The notes below the pieces were generated by a model that was not told the origin of the DNA, did not search any database, and saw only the letters and a list, made by a program, of their open reading frames with translations. Shown here piece by piece: positions 35,190-43,522 of a DNA stretch of 64,000 nt. Within the stretch, counting starts at the first letter, position 1. Each line of letters starts with the position of its first letter. Both the position numbers and the translations under genes were made by a program. The stretch comes from Adhaeribacter rhizoryzae. Lineage in GTDB: Bacteria > Bacteroidota > Bacteroidia > Cytophagales > Hymenobacteraceae. The stretch spans positions 62,001 to 126,000 of the forward strand of contig NZ_VWSF01000012.1 in assembly GCF_008629685.1 (NCBI RefSeq), written 5' to 3'.

Positions 35190-36341
35190 TTACGCCATAC
35201 GGCCCTGCGTTAAAATCCAGCGGTTGGGTACTTCGCCTTTAGAGGCGGCCAAATAGTCGTCGTAGCTGCAAGGCACAATTTTAATATTTTTATCGCCGCT
35301 CAGGCCTTCTACTTCCATCCACCATTTATCCGAAACCTTGCTTTTGTAAAAGGTCATTTTGTTGGGATTATCGTGGAAGGCAATGGCGTAGCGAACAAAT
35401 TTTTTGCCCGTAAAGTCGGTTTCGTTTTTGCGGTGGTAAAAGCCTTCTACAAAATACCAAATCATTACTGCCAGCGTCATCGCTGTTAAGCCGTGGTGGT
35501 CATTTTCGGGGTAATATTCGTATAGGCCAAAAGAACTTAAACCATCGTTCTGGCCGGCGTACCAGCAAATCTGACAAGCTTCTTCGCCGGTTAAACCAAA
35601 CGGATTGCCACCGGTGCTGTTGGGTGCCGCTTGGGCATTTATAGCCGAAATATCGAAACTAATTAAATCGGCCTGCCTGATTACCGGTTCTACCAGTTGC
35701 ATATTATGATGAATTTCGCCGACGCGCACCGTTTCAAAATGCAGTTTTTCCAGGGTGGCAATAACCTCGGGTTCTACCAAATAAGACTGATAACCAACCT
35801 GGCTTAAACTAAAAAGATAATTGGGTTCGTGCATTAAAATGCGGTGCAGGTGGCGCTTGTTGTGGTGCGGTACGGCGGCGCTTTCCTGCATATCAATGCA
35901 ACTATCTACCGTTACCAGGTTTACCGCTTTTTCCAGGTTTTCGTAGGCCAGAAATTGCCCGAAATCGAGGTCGTGGCTGCCTCCGATAATAATTGGTAAG
36001 GTGTTGTGCGTTATTAAGTTTTCGGCAATTTCTTTTATCCGCAGATACGTGTCTTCTAAAGTTATGCCCGGCAGCAGGTTGCCTAAATCCACAATTTTGT
36101 AAGCGCCGGAGCCTTTTTTTAGGTTATAAAGCTTGCGTCGTACTTCGTTGGCCGGGTGTACGGCAGAATTTTCCTGAGCGCTGCCCCTAAATTCGTTAAC
36201 CCCAATAATAGCCATATCTGCGGAGCGCCAATCCGGAAATTTATGACTAAACAAGCTAACCGCACTCCCTACCGATTTCGGGTCTGTGGTAAAGGCATCG
36301 GCAAAATCACGCAGGGGTTCAAAAAAAATAGATAAGTTCAT
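35190..36341 (-). CDS. Arginase/formimidoylglutamase-family protein with altered metal site
   Basis: This 383-aa ureohydrolase-fold protein is usually named formimidoylglutamase in Bacteroidota. The family motifs are recognisable: GGSHD (His123), DSCID (146-150), SFDIS (228-232) and NPFGLTGEEACQICWYAG. Compared with the six metal ligands of arginases, His123, Asp146, Asp150 and Asp230 remain, but the expected His at 148 is Cys and the expected Asp at 232 is Ser. The fold is clear; the reaction and even Mn binding are doubtful. No histidine-degradation genes are nearby. Confidence 0.82.
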   Translation of the reverse strand: MNLSIFFEPLRDFADAFTTDPKSVGSAVSLFSHKFPDWRSADMAIIGVNEFRGSAQENSAVHPANEVRRKLYNLKKGSGAYKIVDLGNLLPGITLEDTYLRIKEIAENLITHNTLPIIIGGSHDLDFGQFLAYENLEKAVNLVTVDSCIDMQESAAVPHHNKRHLHRILMHEPNYLFSLSQVGYQSYLVEPEVIATLEKLHFETVRVGEIHHNMQLVEPVIRQADLISFDISAINAQAAPNSTGGNPFGLTGEEACQICWYAGQNDGLSSFGLYEYYPENDHHGLTAMTLAVMIWYFVEGFYHRKNETDFTGKKFVRYAIAFHDNPNKMTFYKSKVSDKWWMEVEGLSGDKNIKIVPCSYDDYLAASKGEVPNRWILTQGRMA

Positions 36342-36514
36342 AAAAGGGCGCCAGGAAGAAAATCAAAATTAATAATTTTTAAGGACCAGCGCAGAATCAG
36401 AAACAAATTTGCCAAATTTCTAAAGCCAAGGTAAATGTTATGCGTAGTATTAATAATTTTTTGAGAAAAAAGTCTTTTATTTAATCCGGTAAAAATTAGC
36501 GCCTTCCGATAAAC

Positions 36515-38272
36515 ATGGAAATAAAAAGAGTATTTGACATTTTACCTTACCAGTTGCAGCAGTACCCGCAGGAAGATTGTTTGGTGGCTAAAATTAGAGG
36601 CCAATGGGAAAAACAGAATACGCAGGAAGTTATTAATACCGTAAACCTTTTTAGTTTAGGTTTACTTAAATCGGGTATTCAGAAAAACGATAAAATTGCT
36701 ATTGTTTCGCTGAATCGCCCGGAATGGCTCATTGCCGACCACGGCATTCAGCAGGTAGGCGCCATAAGTGTGCCCATGTACCCGACTATTACCATCGAAG
36801 ATTACCGCTATATTTTCCGGGATGCCGATGTGAAAATGATATTTGTATCGGGCAACTCGTTGTATAACAAAGTAATAGCCGCCACCGCCGATTTAGAAGG
36901 CATTCAGGAAATTTATACGTTTGATGAAGTACCCGGTGCCCGGAACTGGCGCGAATTACTGGCCCTGGCCGACCCGCAGGAAGTTCCGCAACTGGAGCCC
37001 ATTAAAGCTACTATTAAACCCGAAGATTTATTTACCATTATTTATACTTCGGGCACTACCGGCAACCCCAAAGGCGTAATGCTGACGCACAATAACTTAA
37101 TTAGCAATGTGAAGTCGTGCAAACCTTACGTGCCCGTAAATAATAACCACTTGGCTTTAAGCTTTTTACCGCTTTGCCATATTTACGAGCGCATGCTTAC
37201 CGCTTTGTATATTTCGGAGGGCGTTTCTATTTACTTTGCCGAGGGCATGGAAACCATTGCCGAGAATTTAAAAGAAATAAAGCCTCATGTTTTTTCGACG
37301 GTGCCACGCCTGCTGGAAAAAGTTTACGATAAAATTGTAAGCAAAGGCATGGACCTGACCGGTGTAAAACGCAGCTTGTTTTTCTGGGCTTTAAACTTAG
37401 GGTTGCAATACGATAACCAGAACCGTACGCCCTGGTACAATGCGCAATTGGCTATAGCAAATAAATTAATATTTAATAAATGGCGCGAAGCGTTGGGCGG
37501 CAACGTCATTGCTATTGTATCGGGCGGAGCCGCTTTGCAGCCGCGCCTGGCCCGCGTTTTCTGGGCAGCCCAAATTAGGGTGATGGAAGGTTACGGCCTC
37601 ACCGAAACATCGCCGGTAATTGCGGTAAACCGCCATAACCCCGACGAAAACGTAATTGGTACGGTTGGCCCTTTGGTAGATGATGTAGAAGTAAAAATTG
37701 CCCCGGACGGTGAAATATTAACCCGTGGTCCGCACATTATGCAAGGCTATTACAATCGGCCCGACCTGACCGCCGAGGTAATTGATGCGGAAGGCTATTT
37801 TCATACCGGCGACATAGGCGAATTTGTACAGGGCAAATACCTGAAAATTACCGACCGCAAAAAAGAAATGTTTAAGACTTCCGGCGGTAAATATATTGCT
37901 CCGCAGATGATCGAAAACCGGCTGAAAGAATCGCTGCTGATTGAGCAGGCTATGGTAGTAGGCGAAGGACAGAAGTTTCCGTCGGCGTTAATTGTGCCGT
38001 CGTTTAGCGGCTTACAGGATTGGTGCAAAATTCACGACATTGCCTATACCACCAACACCGAAATGATAGAGCACCCGGAAGTGCTGAGTAAATATAAAAA
38101 AGAAGTAGCCAAATTTAACGAACAATTTGCGCAGTGGGAGCAAATTAAAAAGTTTAAGCTGGTGCCTAATGGCTGGACCGTAGAAAGCGGCGAGTTAACG
38201 CCATCGCTTAAACTAAAGCGTAAAATTATTTACAGCAACTACCGCGATTTAATCGAAGGCTTATATAAATAA
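36515..38272 (+). CDS. Long-chain acyl-CoA ligase (AMP-dependent synthetase)
   Basis: This enzyme activates fatty acids to acyl-CoA through an acyl-adenylate. The 585-aa protein has the P-loop IIYTSGTTGNPKGVMLTH near residues 173-190, YGLTETSPV near 360-368, GYFHTGDIGEF near 427-437 and the hinge/catalytic Lys region KEMFKTSGGKYIAP. It matches the FadD/FAA1-like long-chain class. A GntP-type permease gene follows 21 bases downstream and the beta-oxidation genes lie beyond it. Confidence 0.93.
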   Translation: MEIKRVFDILPYQLQQYPQEDCLVAKIRGQWEKQNTQEVINTVNLFSLGLLKSGIQKNDKIAIVSLNRPEWLIADHGIQQVGAISVPMYPTITIEDYRYIFRDADVKMIFVSGNSLYNKVIAATADLEGIQEIYTFDEVPGARNWRELLALADPQEVPQLEPIKATIKPEDLFTIIYTSGTTGNPKGVMLTHNNLISNVKSCKPYVPVNNNHLALSFLPLCHIYERMLTALYISEGVSIYFAEGMETIAENLKEIKPHVFSTVPRLLEKVYDKIVSKGMDLTGVKRSLFFWALNLGLQYDNQNRTPWYNAQLAIANKLIFNKWREALGGNVIAIVSGGAALQPRLARVFWAAQIRVMEGYGLTETSPVIAVNRHNPDENVIGTVGPLVDDVEVKIAPDGEILTRGPHIMQGYYNRPDLTAEVIDAEGYFHTGDIGEFVQGKYLKITDRKKEMFKTSGGKYIAPQMIENRLKESLLIEQAMVVGEGQKFPSALIVPSFSGLQDWCKIHDIAYTTNTEMIEHPEVLSKYKKEVAKFNEQFAQWEQIKKFKLVPNGWTVESGELTPSLKLKRKIIYSNYRDLIEGLYK

Positions 38273-38293
38273 TAGCTGCAAAGCCTGTAAACC

Positions 38294-39643
38294 ATGGTAG
38301 AAGGACCTTTGTTGCTGCTCATAATCGGGCTGGCGGTTGTATTTATTGTATTAAGCACTTCGGTATTTAAAATTCATCCGTTCCTGGCGTTGCTGCTGGC
38401 CTGCTTTGGCGTGGGTATAGCCGTACGAATGCCTTTGGCCGATATAGGTACAACCATTGCTGCTGGCTTCGGCTCTTTAATGGGTTCTATTGGGTTGGTA
38501 GTAGTATTGGGCAGCATTATTGGCGTGGCGCTGGAACGTTCGGGAGCGGCTTTGCGCATTGCCGATGCCGTATTGAACTTAGTAGGACCAACTAAGCCGG
38601 CTTTGGCTATGTCGGTGATTGGGTTAATCGTAGGTATTCCGGTTTTCTGCGATTCGGGTTTTATTTTGTTATCGGGCATTAACCGGGCGCTGGCGCAGCG
38701 CAGCAAACTGGCCAATGGCTCGCTTACTATTGCCTTGGCATCGGGCTTGTACACGTCGCATACCCTTATTCCACCCACCCCCGGCCCGATTGCAGCGGCG
38801 GGTAACCTGGGAGCTTCGGAGCATTTAGGAACAGTAATATTAGTAGGCCTGGCTATTTCTATACCGGTGGTGCTGGTTGCTTATATTTATGCCATAGTTG
38901 CCGCAAAAAAGTTAGGTACTATACCAACAACAAGTGTAGTACCGGAAGCTACATCTGAAACAGAATCCATACCGGGTTTATTAAAATCATTAGCGCCTAT
39001 TCTGGTGCCAATTCTGTTGATTTCGCTGGCTTCGGTAACCAATATTTTGGCAATATCACCGGCTATAGCTGCTGCGCTTAATTTTTTAGGTTCGCCGCTC
39101 ATTGCTTTACTTTTTGGCGTTGGGCTGAGTATCTTTTTATTGCCTCATTGGCATGCTAGTGCTTTTTCCGGGTGGGTATCCGAAGGTATTTTGCAGGCCG
39201 GTCCTATTTTAATATTAACTGGTGCGGGTGGCGCCTTCGGCGCTTTGCTAAAAGCTACGCCAGTGGCGGCTTTGGTGGGCGAATGGTTAAGCAATAATGC
39301 TGCTTCCGGCAGTTTTTTATTAGTAATCAGTTTTATTATTGCCGCTTTACTTAAAACTTCGCAGGGTTCTACTACCTCGGCTTTGGTTATTACCTCTTCT
39401 ATGCTAGCACCACTTTTAACCACTATTGGCTTCGATACCGGACTGGAACTTAGTTTGTTGGTGGCAGCTATTGGGGCCGGCGCGATGGTGGTTTCGCACG
39501 CCAACGATTCGTACTTCTGGGTGATTACCCAGTTTAGTGGCCTCACGGTAAAAGAAGCTTACCAAGGTTTTACGATAGTGACTTTTTTACAAGGTTTAAC
39601 CGCCCTGGTTTGTGTTTTATTGGTTTATTACCTGTTTTGTTAA
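38294..39643 (+). CDS. GntP family permease
   Basis: This 449-aa membrane protein has about twelve predicted helices. The GntP signature regions GLYTSHTLIPPTPGPIAAAG near residues 150-169 and SHANDSYFWVITQFSG near 401-416 are intact. Family members are gluconate, idonate or related carboxylate:H+ symporters. The 21-base gap to the acyl-CoA ligase suggests a shared transcript, but no gluconate kinase is present, so the substrate may be another carboxylate. Confidence 0.92.
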   Translation: MVEGPLLLLIIGLAVVFIVLSTSVFKIHPFLALLLACFGVGIAVRMPLADIGTTIAAGFGSLMGSIGLVVVLGSIIGVALERSGAALRIADAVLNLVGPTKPALAMSVIGLIVGIPVFCDSGFILLSGINRALAQRSKLANGSLTIALASGLYTSHTLIPPTPGPIAAAGNLGASEHLGTVILVGLAISIPVVLVAYIYAIVAAKKLGTIPTTSVVPEATSETESIPGLLKSLAPILVPILLISLASVTNILAISPAIAAALNFLGSPLIALLFGVGLSIFLLPHWHASAFSGWVSEGILQAGPILILTGAGGAFGALLKATPVAALVGEWLSNNAASGSFLLVISFIIAALLKTSQGSTTSALVITSSMLAPLLTTIGFDTGLELSLLVAAIGAGAMVVSHANDSYFWVITQFSGLTVKEAYQGFTIVTFLQGLTALVCVLLVYYLFC

Positions 39644-39712
39644 AGCAGATAAACAGCAGTTTTTAATAATATTAGGCTTAGAATTTTTTGCAGAAAAAAT
39701 ATTAAGAACTAG

Positions 39713-39724
39713 TATGCAAGCATA
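39713..39724. promoter_or_regulatory. Candidate MarR operator
   Basis: TATGC and GCATA form perfect arms around AA about 50 bases before the marR ATG. MarR regulators typically bind short palindromes overlapping their own promoter; the assignment here is positional. Confidence 0.35.
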
Positions 39725-39774
39725 ACAATTTTTTGTATTTTTAGTAAACCTTAAAAAAGCAAACGTGCTTACTT

Positions 39775-40275
39775 ATGAAACCTGAAGAAACGGTAGATTA
39801 TAATGTTAAGGTCTGCTGGCACGCTATTTCCCGGATGTATAACACCGAAGCGGCTCAGTTTGATATCACTACTTCCATTGGGTTTGTATTGCTCAATATT
39901 AATCCGCAGGAAGGCACCCCGGCCACCAAAATTGCTCCCTTGTTAGGCCTCGAAGCCCGCAGCCTCACCCGTATTTTAAAAAGTATGGAAGAAAAAGGCC
40001 TGATTTGTAAAAAGGCAGATTCTCAGGATAAACGATCGGTCCGGATTTTATTAACCGAAAAAGGCCTCGAAAAAAGAGAAATATCCCGGCAAACGGTGCG
40101 GCATTTTAACCAGAAGGTCCGGGAAAAAATACCGGCCAAAGAACTTACTACCTTCTTTAAAGTTATCTCGCGCATCAACCGCATGATCGACAATAAAGAA
40201 ATTTATGAACCGCTCAACCACAAAGGCCAGAAAGAAGATACAACAGTAGAAACTAAAAGAATGGAGAAAGCCTAA
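39775..40275 (+). CDS. MarR family transcriptional regulator
   Basis: This 166-aa winged-helix regulator has a recognition-helix and wing region, TPATKIAPLLGLEARSLTRI near residues 46-65, LKSMEEKGLICKKADSQDKR near 66-85 and SVRILLTEKG after it, plus N- and C-terminal dimerisation helices. It stands directly before the beta-oxidation genes on the same strand, so it most likely controls them in response to an acyl-CoA or fatty acid; the effector is inference. Confidence 0.92.
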   Translation: MKPEETVDYNVKVCWHAISRMYNTEAAQFDITTSIGFVLLNINPQEGTPATKIAPLLGLEARSLTRILKSMEEKGLICKKADSQDKRSVRILLTEKGLEKREISRQTVRHFNQKVREKIPAKELTTFFKVISRINRMIDNKEIYEPLNHKGQKEDTTVETKRMEKA

Positions 40276-40363
40276 GGAAAAACTATTACAAACACAAAAG
40301 CGAAATTATGAAGGCAGATAAAAATTAGCCTTCAGTTTAATATTCTGATACTAACGCCAGCTA

Positions 40364-42766
40364 ATGAAGAGATTTATTAAAAAAGTTGCCGTATTGGGTT
40401 CGGGGGTAATGGGCTCCCGTATTGCCTGCCACTTTGCCAATATTGGTGTACAGGTATTATTGCTCGATATTCCGCCCAAAGAATTAGCCCCCGAAGAAGC
40501 AGAACGCGGTTTAACCCTGGATAGTCCGGCCGTAAAAAACCGGATTGTGAATAGCTCCTTACAAGCGGCTATCGGTGCTAACCCTTCGCCACTTTATAAA
40601 AAATCGGCGGCCAGTTTTATTACCACCGGCAACTTCACCGATAATTTAAAAGATATTTCTACCTGCGACTGGATTATTGAAGTTGTAGTAGAAAACCTGA
40701 AAATAAAGCAATCTTTGTTTCAGCAGGTAGAAGAATATCGCAAGCCGGGCACCCTCATTACCTCCAACACTTCCGGTATTCCTATTCACCTGATGGCTAG
40801 CGGCCGCTCCGACGATTTCCGGAAACATTTCTGTGGCACGCACTTTTTTAACCCGCCCCGCTACCTGAAGTTACTCGAAATCATTCCAACGCCCGAAACC
40901 GACCCTGAAGTAGTAAAATTTTTGCTGCACTACGGCGATTTATACCTGGGCAAAACCACGGTGCTGGCCAAGGATACGCCGGCCTTTATTGCCAACCGGG
41001 TAGGAATATTTGGTATCATGGATGCTTTTAACCAAATGCAACGCCTGGGCCTAACCATCGATGAAGTAGATCGCATCACTGGTCCGGTTATTGGCCGGCC
41101 AAAATCCGCCACCTTCCGCACGTTAGATGTGGTTGGCTTGGATACGCTGGCCAAAGTGGCCCAAGGACTGTACCAAACCGGCACCCACGACGAGGCCCGC
41201 GAATTATTTCAGTTGCCGCCTTACGTGCAGCAAATGCTCGATAAAGGTTGGCTCGGCGATAAATCGAAGCAAGGCTTTTATAAGAAAACCAAAAATGGGC
41301 AGGGCGAAACTGAAATATTAACTTTAAATCTGAACTCGCTGGATTACGAACCCAAGCAAAAGGTAAGGTTTGCCAGTATGGAGCAGCTAAAGCCCATCGA
41401 AAGTTTAAAGCCCCGCTTGCAAGCCTTTTACAAAGCCTCTGATAAAGCAGGTGAATTTTTCCGGGCTACTGCCCACGGCTTGTTTCGGTACGTCTCTAAC
41501 CGCATTCCCGAAATATCCGACGAATTATACCGCATTGACGATGCCTTACGCGCCGGCTTCGGCTGGGATTTAGGTCCGTTTGAGTTATGGGATACGTTGG
41601 GTGTAGCCGAAACTTTAAAGGCTATGGAAACCGAAGGCCAGAAGCCGGCTGCCTGGGTGTATGAAATGCTGGCAAGTGGCAATAATTCGTTCTACAAAGT
41701 AGAAAAGGGCCAAAAGTTGTATTACGATATCCCTACCAAAGCTTATAAAACAATACCGGGCACCAAAAGCTTTATTATTCTGGATAATTACCGCGCAAGT
41801 AACGTCGTCTGGAAAAATGCCGGTGCTACCTTGTTCGATATTGGCGATGGTATTCTGAACCTGGAGTTTCATACCAAGATGAATACCATGGGTGGCGAAG
41901 TGGCGCAAGGCCTGAACAAAGCCGTGGAAATTGCCGAGAAAGATTTCCGGGGTTTGGTGGTAGGCAATGATGCGCCTAATTTTTCGGCGGGCGCTAACCT
42001 GGCTTTACTGTACATGTATGCCCTGGATCAGGATTACGACGAAATAAACCTGATGATTCGGCAGTTTCAGAATACCATGATGCGGATGCGCTATAGTTCT
42101 ATTCCGGTAGTAGCCGCGCCCCACGGTTTAACGCTGGGTGGAGGCTGCGAACTTTGCCTGCACGCCGATAAAGTACAAGCCGCGGCTGAATCGTATATTG
42201 GTTTGGTAGAATTTGGCGTGGGTTTAATACCGGCGGGTGGCGGCACCAAAGAAATGGTTTTAAGAACCGCCGATAGCTTCGAGGAAGGCGACCCGGAATA
42301 CAACAGCCTGCGCAATACTTTTACCACTATTGCCATGGCCAAAGTTTCTACCTCGGCCCACGAAGCCTTCGATTACAAATTCCTGCGCCGCGGCGATGAA
42401 ATTACCATCAACAACAATCGCTTAATATCCGAAGCCAAGCAGGCTGCGCTGGATTTAGCCGAAGCGGGTTATACCCAGCCCATTCCGCGCAAAGATATTA
42501 AAGTACTCGGCCGGGGCGCCTTGGGTATGTTTATTACGGGCGTGTACGCCATGTTCGACGGCAATTACATCTCGGAGCACGACCGAAAAATTGCGAATAA
42601 ATTGGCTTACGTTATGTGCGGCGGCGATTTATCGGCACCCGCGTTGGTATCTGAGCAATATTTACTAGACCTGGAACGCGAAGCATTTTTGTCTTTAACC
42701 GGCGAACGCAAAACCCTGGAACGCATTAAAAGCATTTTAACGGGTGGTAAGCCATTGCGGAATTAG
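40364..42766 (+). CDS. Fused 3-hydroxyacyl-CoA dehydrogenase/enoyl-CoA hydratase (FadN-like)
   Basis: This 800-aa bifunctional beta-oxidation enzyme has the dehydrogenase first, unlike E. coli FadB. The N-terminal Rossmann NAD site is VAVLGSGVMGSRIACHFA (residues 8-25), with FNPPRYLKLLEIIPTP near 162-177 and a second HCDH domain with FGWDLGPFELWDTLG. An enoyl-CoA hydratase/isomerase domain begins near residue 530 (VVGNDAPNFSAGANLALL, then HGLTLGGGCELCLHAD). The thiolase and acyl-CoA dehydrogenase genes follow with one accessory gene in each gap. Confidence 0.95.
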   Translation: MKRFIKKVAVLGSGVMGSRIACHFANIGVQVLLLDIPPKELAPEEAERGLTLDSPAVKNRIVNSSLQAAIGANPSPLYKKSAASFITTGNFTDNLKDISTCDWIIEVVVENLKIKQSLFQQVEEYRKPGTLITSNTSGIPIHLMASGRSDDFRKHFCGTHFFNPPRYLKLLEIIPTPETDPEVVKFLLHYGDLYLGKTTVLAKDTPAFIANRVGIFGIMDAFNQMQRLGLTIDEVDRITGPVIGRPKSATFRTLDVVGLDTLAKVAQGLYQTGTHDEARELFQLPPYVQQMLDKGWLGDKSKQGFYKKTKNGQGETEILTLNLNSLDYEPKQKVRFASMEQLKPIESLKPRLQAFYKASDKAGEFFRATAHGLFRYVSNRIPEISDELYRIDDALRAGFGWDLGPFELWDTLGVAETLKAMETEGQKPAAWVYEMLASGNNSFYKVEKGQKLYYDIPTKAYKTIPGTKSFIILDNYRASNVVWKNAGATLFDIGDGILNLEFHTKMNTMGGEVAQGLNKAVEIAEKDFRGLVVGNDAPNFSAGANLALLYMYALDQDYDEINLMIRQFQNTMMRMRYSSIPVVAAPHGLTLGGGCELCLHADKVQAAAESYIGLVEFGVGLIPAGGGTKEMVLRTADSFEEGDPEYNSLRNTFTTIAMAKVSTSAHEAFDYKFLRRGDEITINNNRLISEAKQAALDLAEAGYTQPIPRKDIKVLGRGALGMFITGVYAMFDGNYISEHDRKIANKLAYVMCGGDLSAPALVSEQYLLDLEREAFLSLTGERKTLERIKSILTGGKPLRN

Positions 42767-42931
42767 ATTTGAGAGTTAGAAAAGTATGAATTAATATCTG
42801 TTACAAGGATAATGAGATTGTAGAAAAGCGGAAGAGATTAGGGGATAATATTTTAGAATAGTTTCATCAATATTCTTTCTGCTTATTCTGCTTGTAATAA
42901 GTGGGCTTTCTTTTTTAAGAAACTCCTTTTT

Positions 42932-42958
42932 CCTGTCATCCTGGAAGGAACTATTGGG
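42932..42958 (+). repeat. Left inverted repeat of the GIY-YIG element
   Basis: 27 bases; it pairs with 43373-43399 in inverted orientation with one mismatch at position 19. The TCCT-GGA-AGGA core is itself a small palindrome. Confidence 0.8.
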
Positions 42959-43027
42959 AATTGGTAAGTACACTTACTATGAAGTAAGCACCTTCAAAAT
43001 TAAAGCATAGGATATTTGTTTTCTGAC

Positions 43028-43324
43028 ATGTGGAACCGCAATTACTTCGTGTATATAACCACTAATCCTCGCAAAACTGTTTTCTATGTGGGTATGACCA
43101 ATGATTTAGAAAGAAGAGTGGCCGAGCATAAAGAGAACCGGGGAAAGCCCGGAACATTTGCTGGTAAATATTACTGTTACAAACTAGTTTATTATGAAAG
43201 ATATACACATATAAAACATGCGATTGAGCGGGAAAAGGAAATAAAATTAATCAGCAGGGAAGAAAAGGAGAAATTAATACAACGGGACAATCCTTTACTG
43301 CTGGAACTTATTATTCGGGTATAG
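43028..43324 (+). CDS. GIY-YIG nuclease family protein
   Basis: This 98-aa protein starts at ATG 43028 (TTG 43016 would add four residues). It is a single GIY-YIG domain: VYI at residues 8-10, YVG at 20-22 in VFYVGMTNDLERRVAEHK with the catalytic Arg at 29-30, and the C-terminal AIEREKEIKLI helix with the expected catalytic Glu. It belongs to the short UvrC/homing-type putative endonucleases common in Bacteroidota. It interrupts the fad cluster and is enclosed by inverted repeats, suggesting mobility; its target is unknown. Confidence 0.88.
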   Translation: MWNRNYFVYITTNPRKTVFYVGMTNDLERRVAEHKENRGKPGTFAGKYYCYKLVYYERYTHIKHAIEREKEIKLISREEKEKLIQRDNPLLLELIIRV

Positions 43325-43372
43325 TTTGAGTAGGTAATAACCAATTTTGCGAGAGAGGCTTTATCTAATCTA

Positions 43373-43399
43373 CCCAATAGGTCCTTCCAGGATGACAGG
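43373..43399 (-). repeat. Right inverted repeat of the GIY-YIG element
   Basis: 27 bases, reverse complement of the left repeat at 26 of 27 positions. It begins 48 bases after the nuclease stop codon. Confidence 0.8.
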
Positions 43400-43522
43400 G
43401 AAGTGGGCTAGTATCGCCAGTAAAACTGTTTAAAGAAAGTAAGCGCCTAATAGTTTGTAGAATTGAATGTTGTTAAAAAAAGTACTGAATAATCGAATTT
43501 CGAACATCGAATATCTAAAAAT

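Larger units (their letters stand above)
42932..43399. mobile_element. GIY-YIG gene bounded by 27-bp inverted repeats
   Basis: Inverted repeats at 42932-42958 and 43373-43399 match at 26 of 27 positions; the shared outer part is CCTGTCATCCTGGAAGGA and the inner part CTATTGGG. They enclose only the small GIY-YIG nuclease gene at 43028-43324. A 9-base direct repeat AAGTGGGCT lies outside (42899-42907 and 43401-43409). The arrangement resembles a repeat-associated, endonuclease-bearing mini-element inserted in the beta-oxidation cluster. No transposase is present. Confidence 0.6.

Noticed and set aside
35190-36341. Pseudogene status for the arginase-fold gene
   Set aside because: The reading frame is full length and flanking motifs are well kept; only specific metal-site residues differ, which points to altered function instead of decay.
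38374-39546. Two minus-strand frames of more than 130 codons opposite the GntP permease gene
   Set aside because: They mirror the codon pattern of a full-length, well-supported membrane protein on the plus strand and lack any domain or start context.
41615-43015. A frameshift or truncation at the end of the FadN-like gene caused by the GIY-YIG element
   Set aside because: The gene ends normally after a conserved C-terminus, and the element begins about 165 bases after its stop codon.
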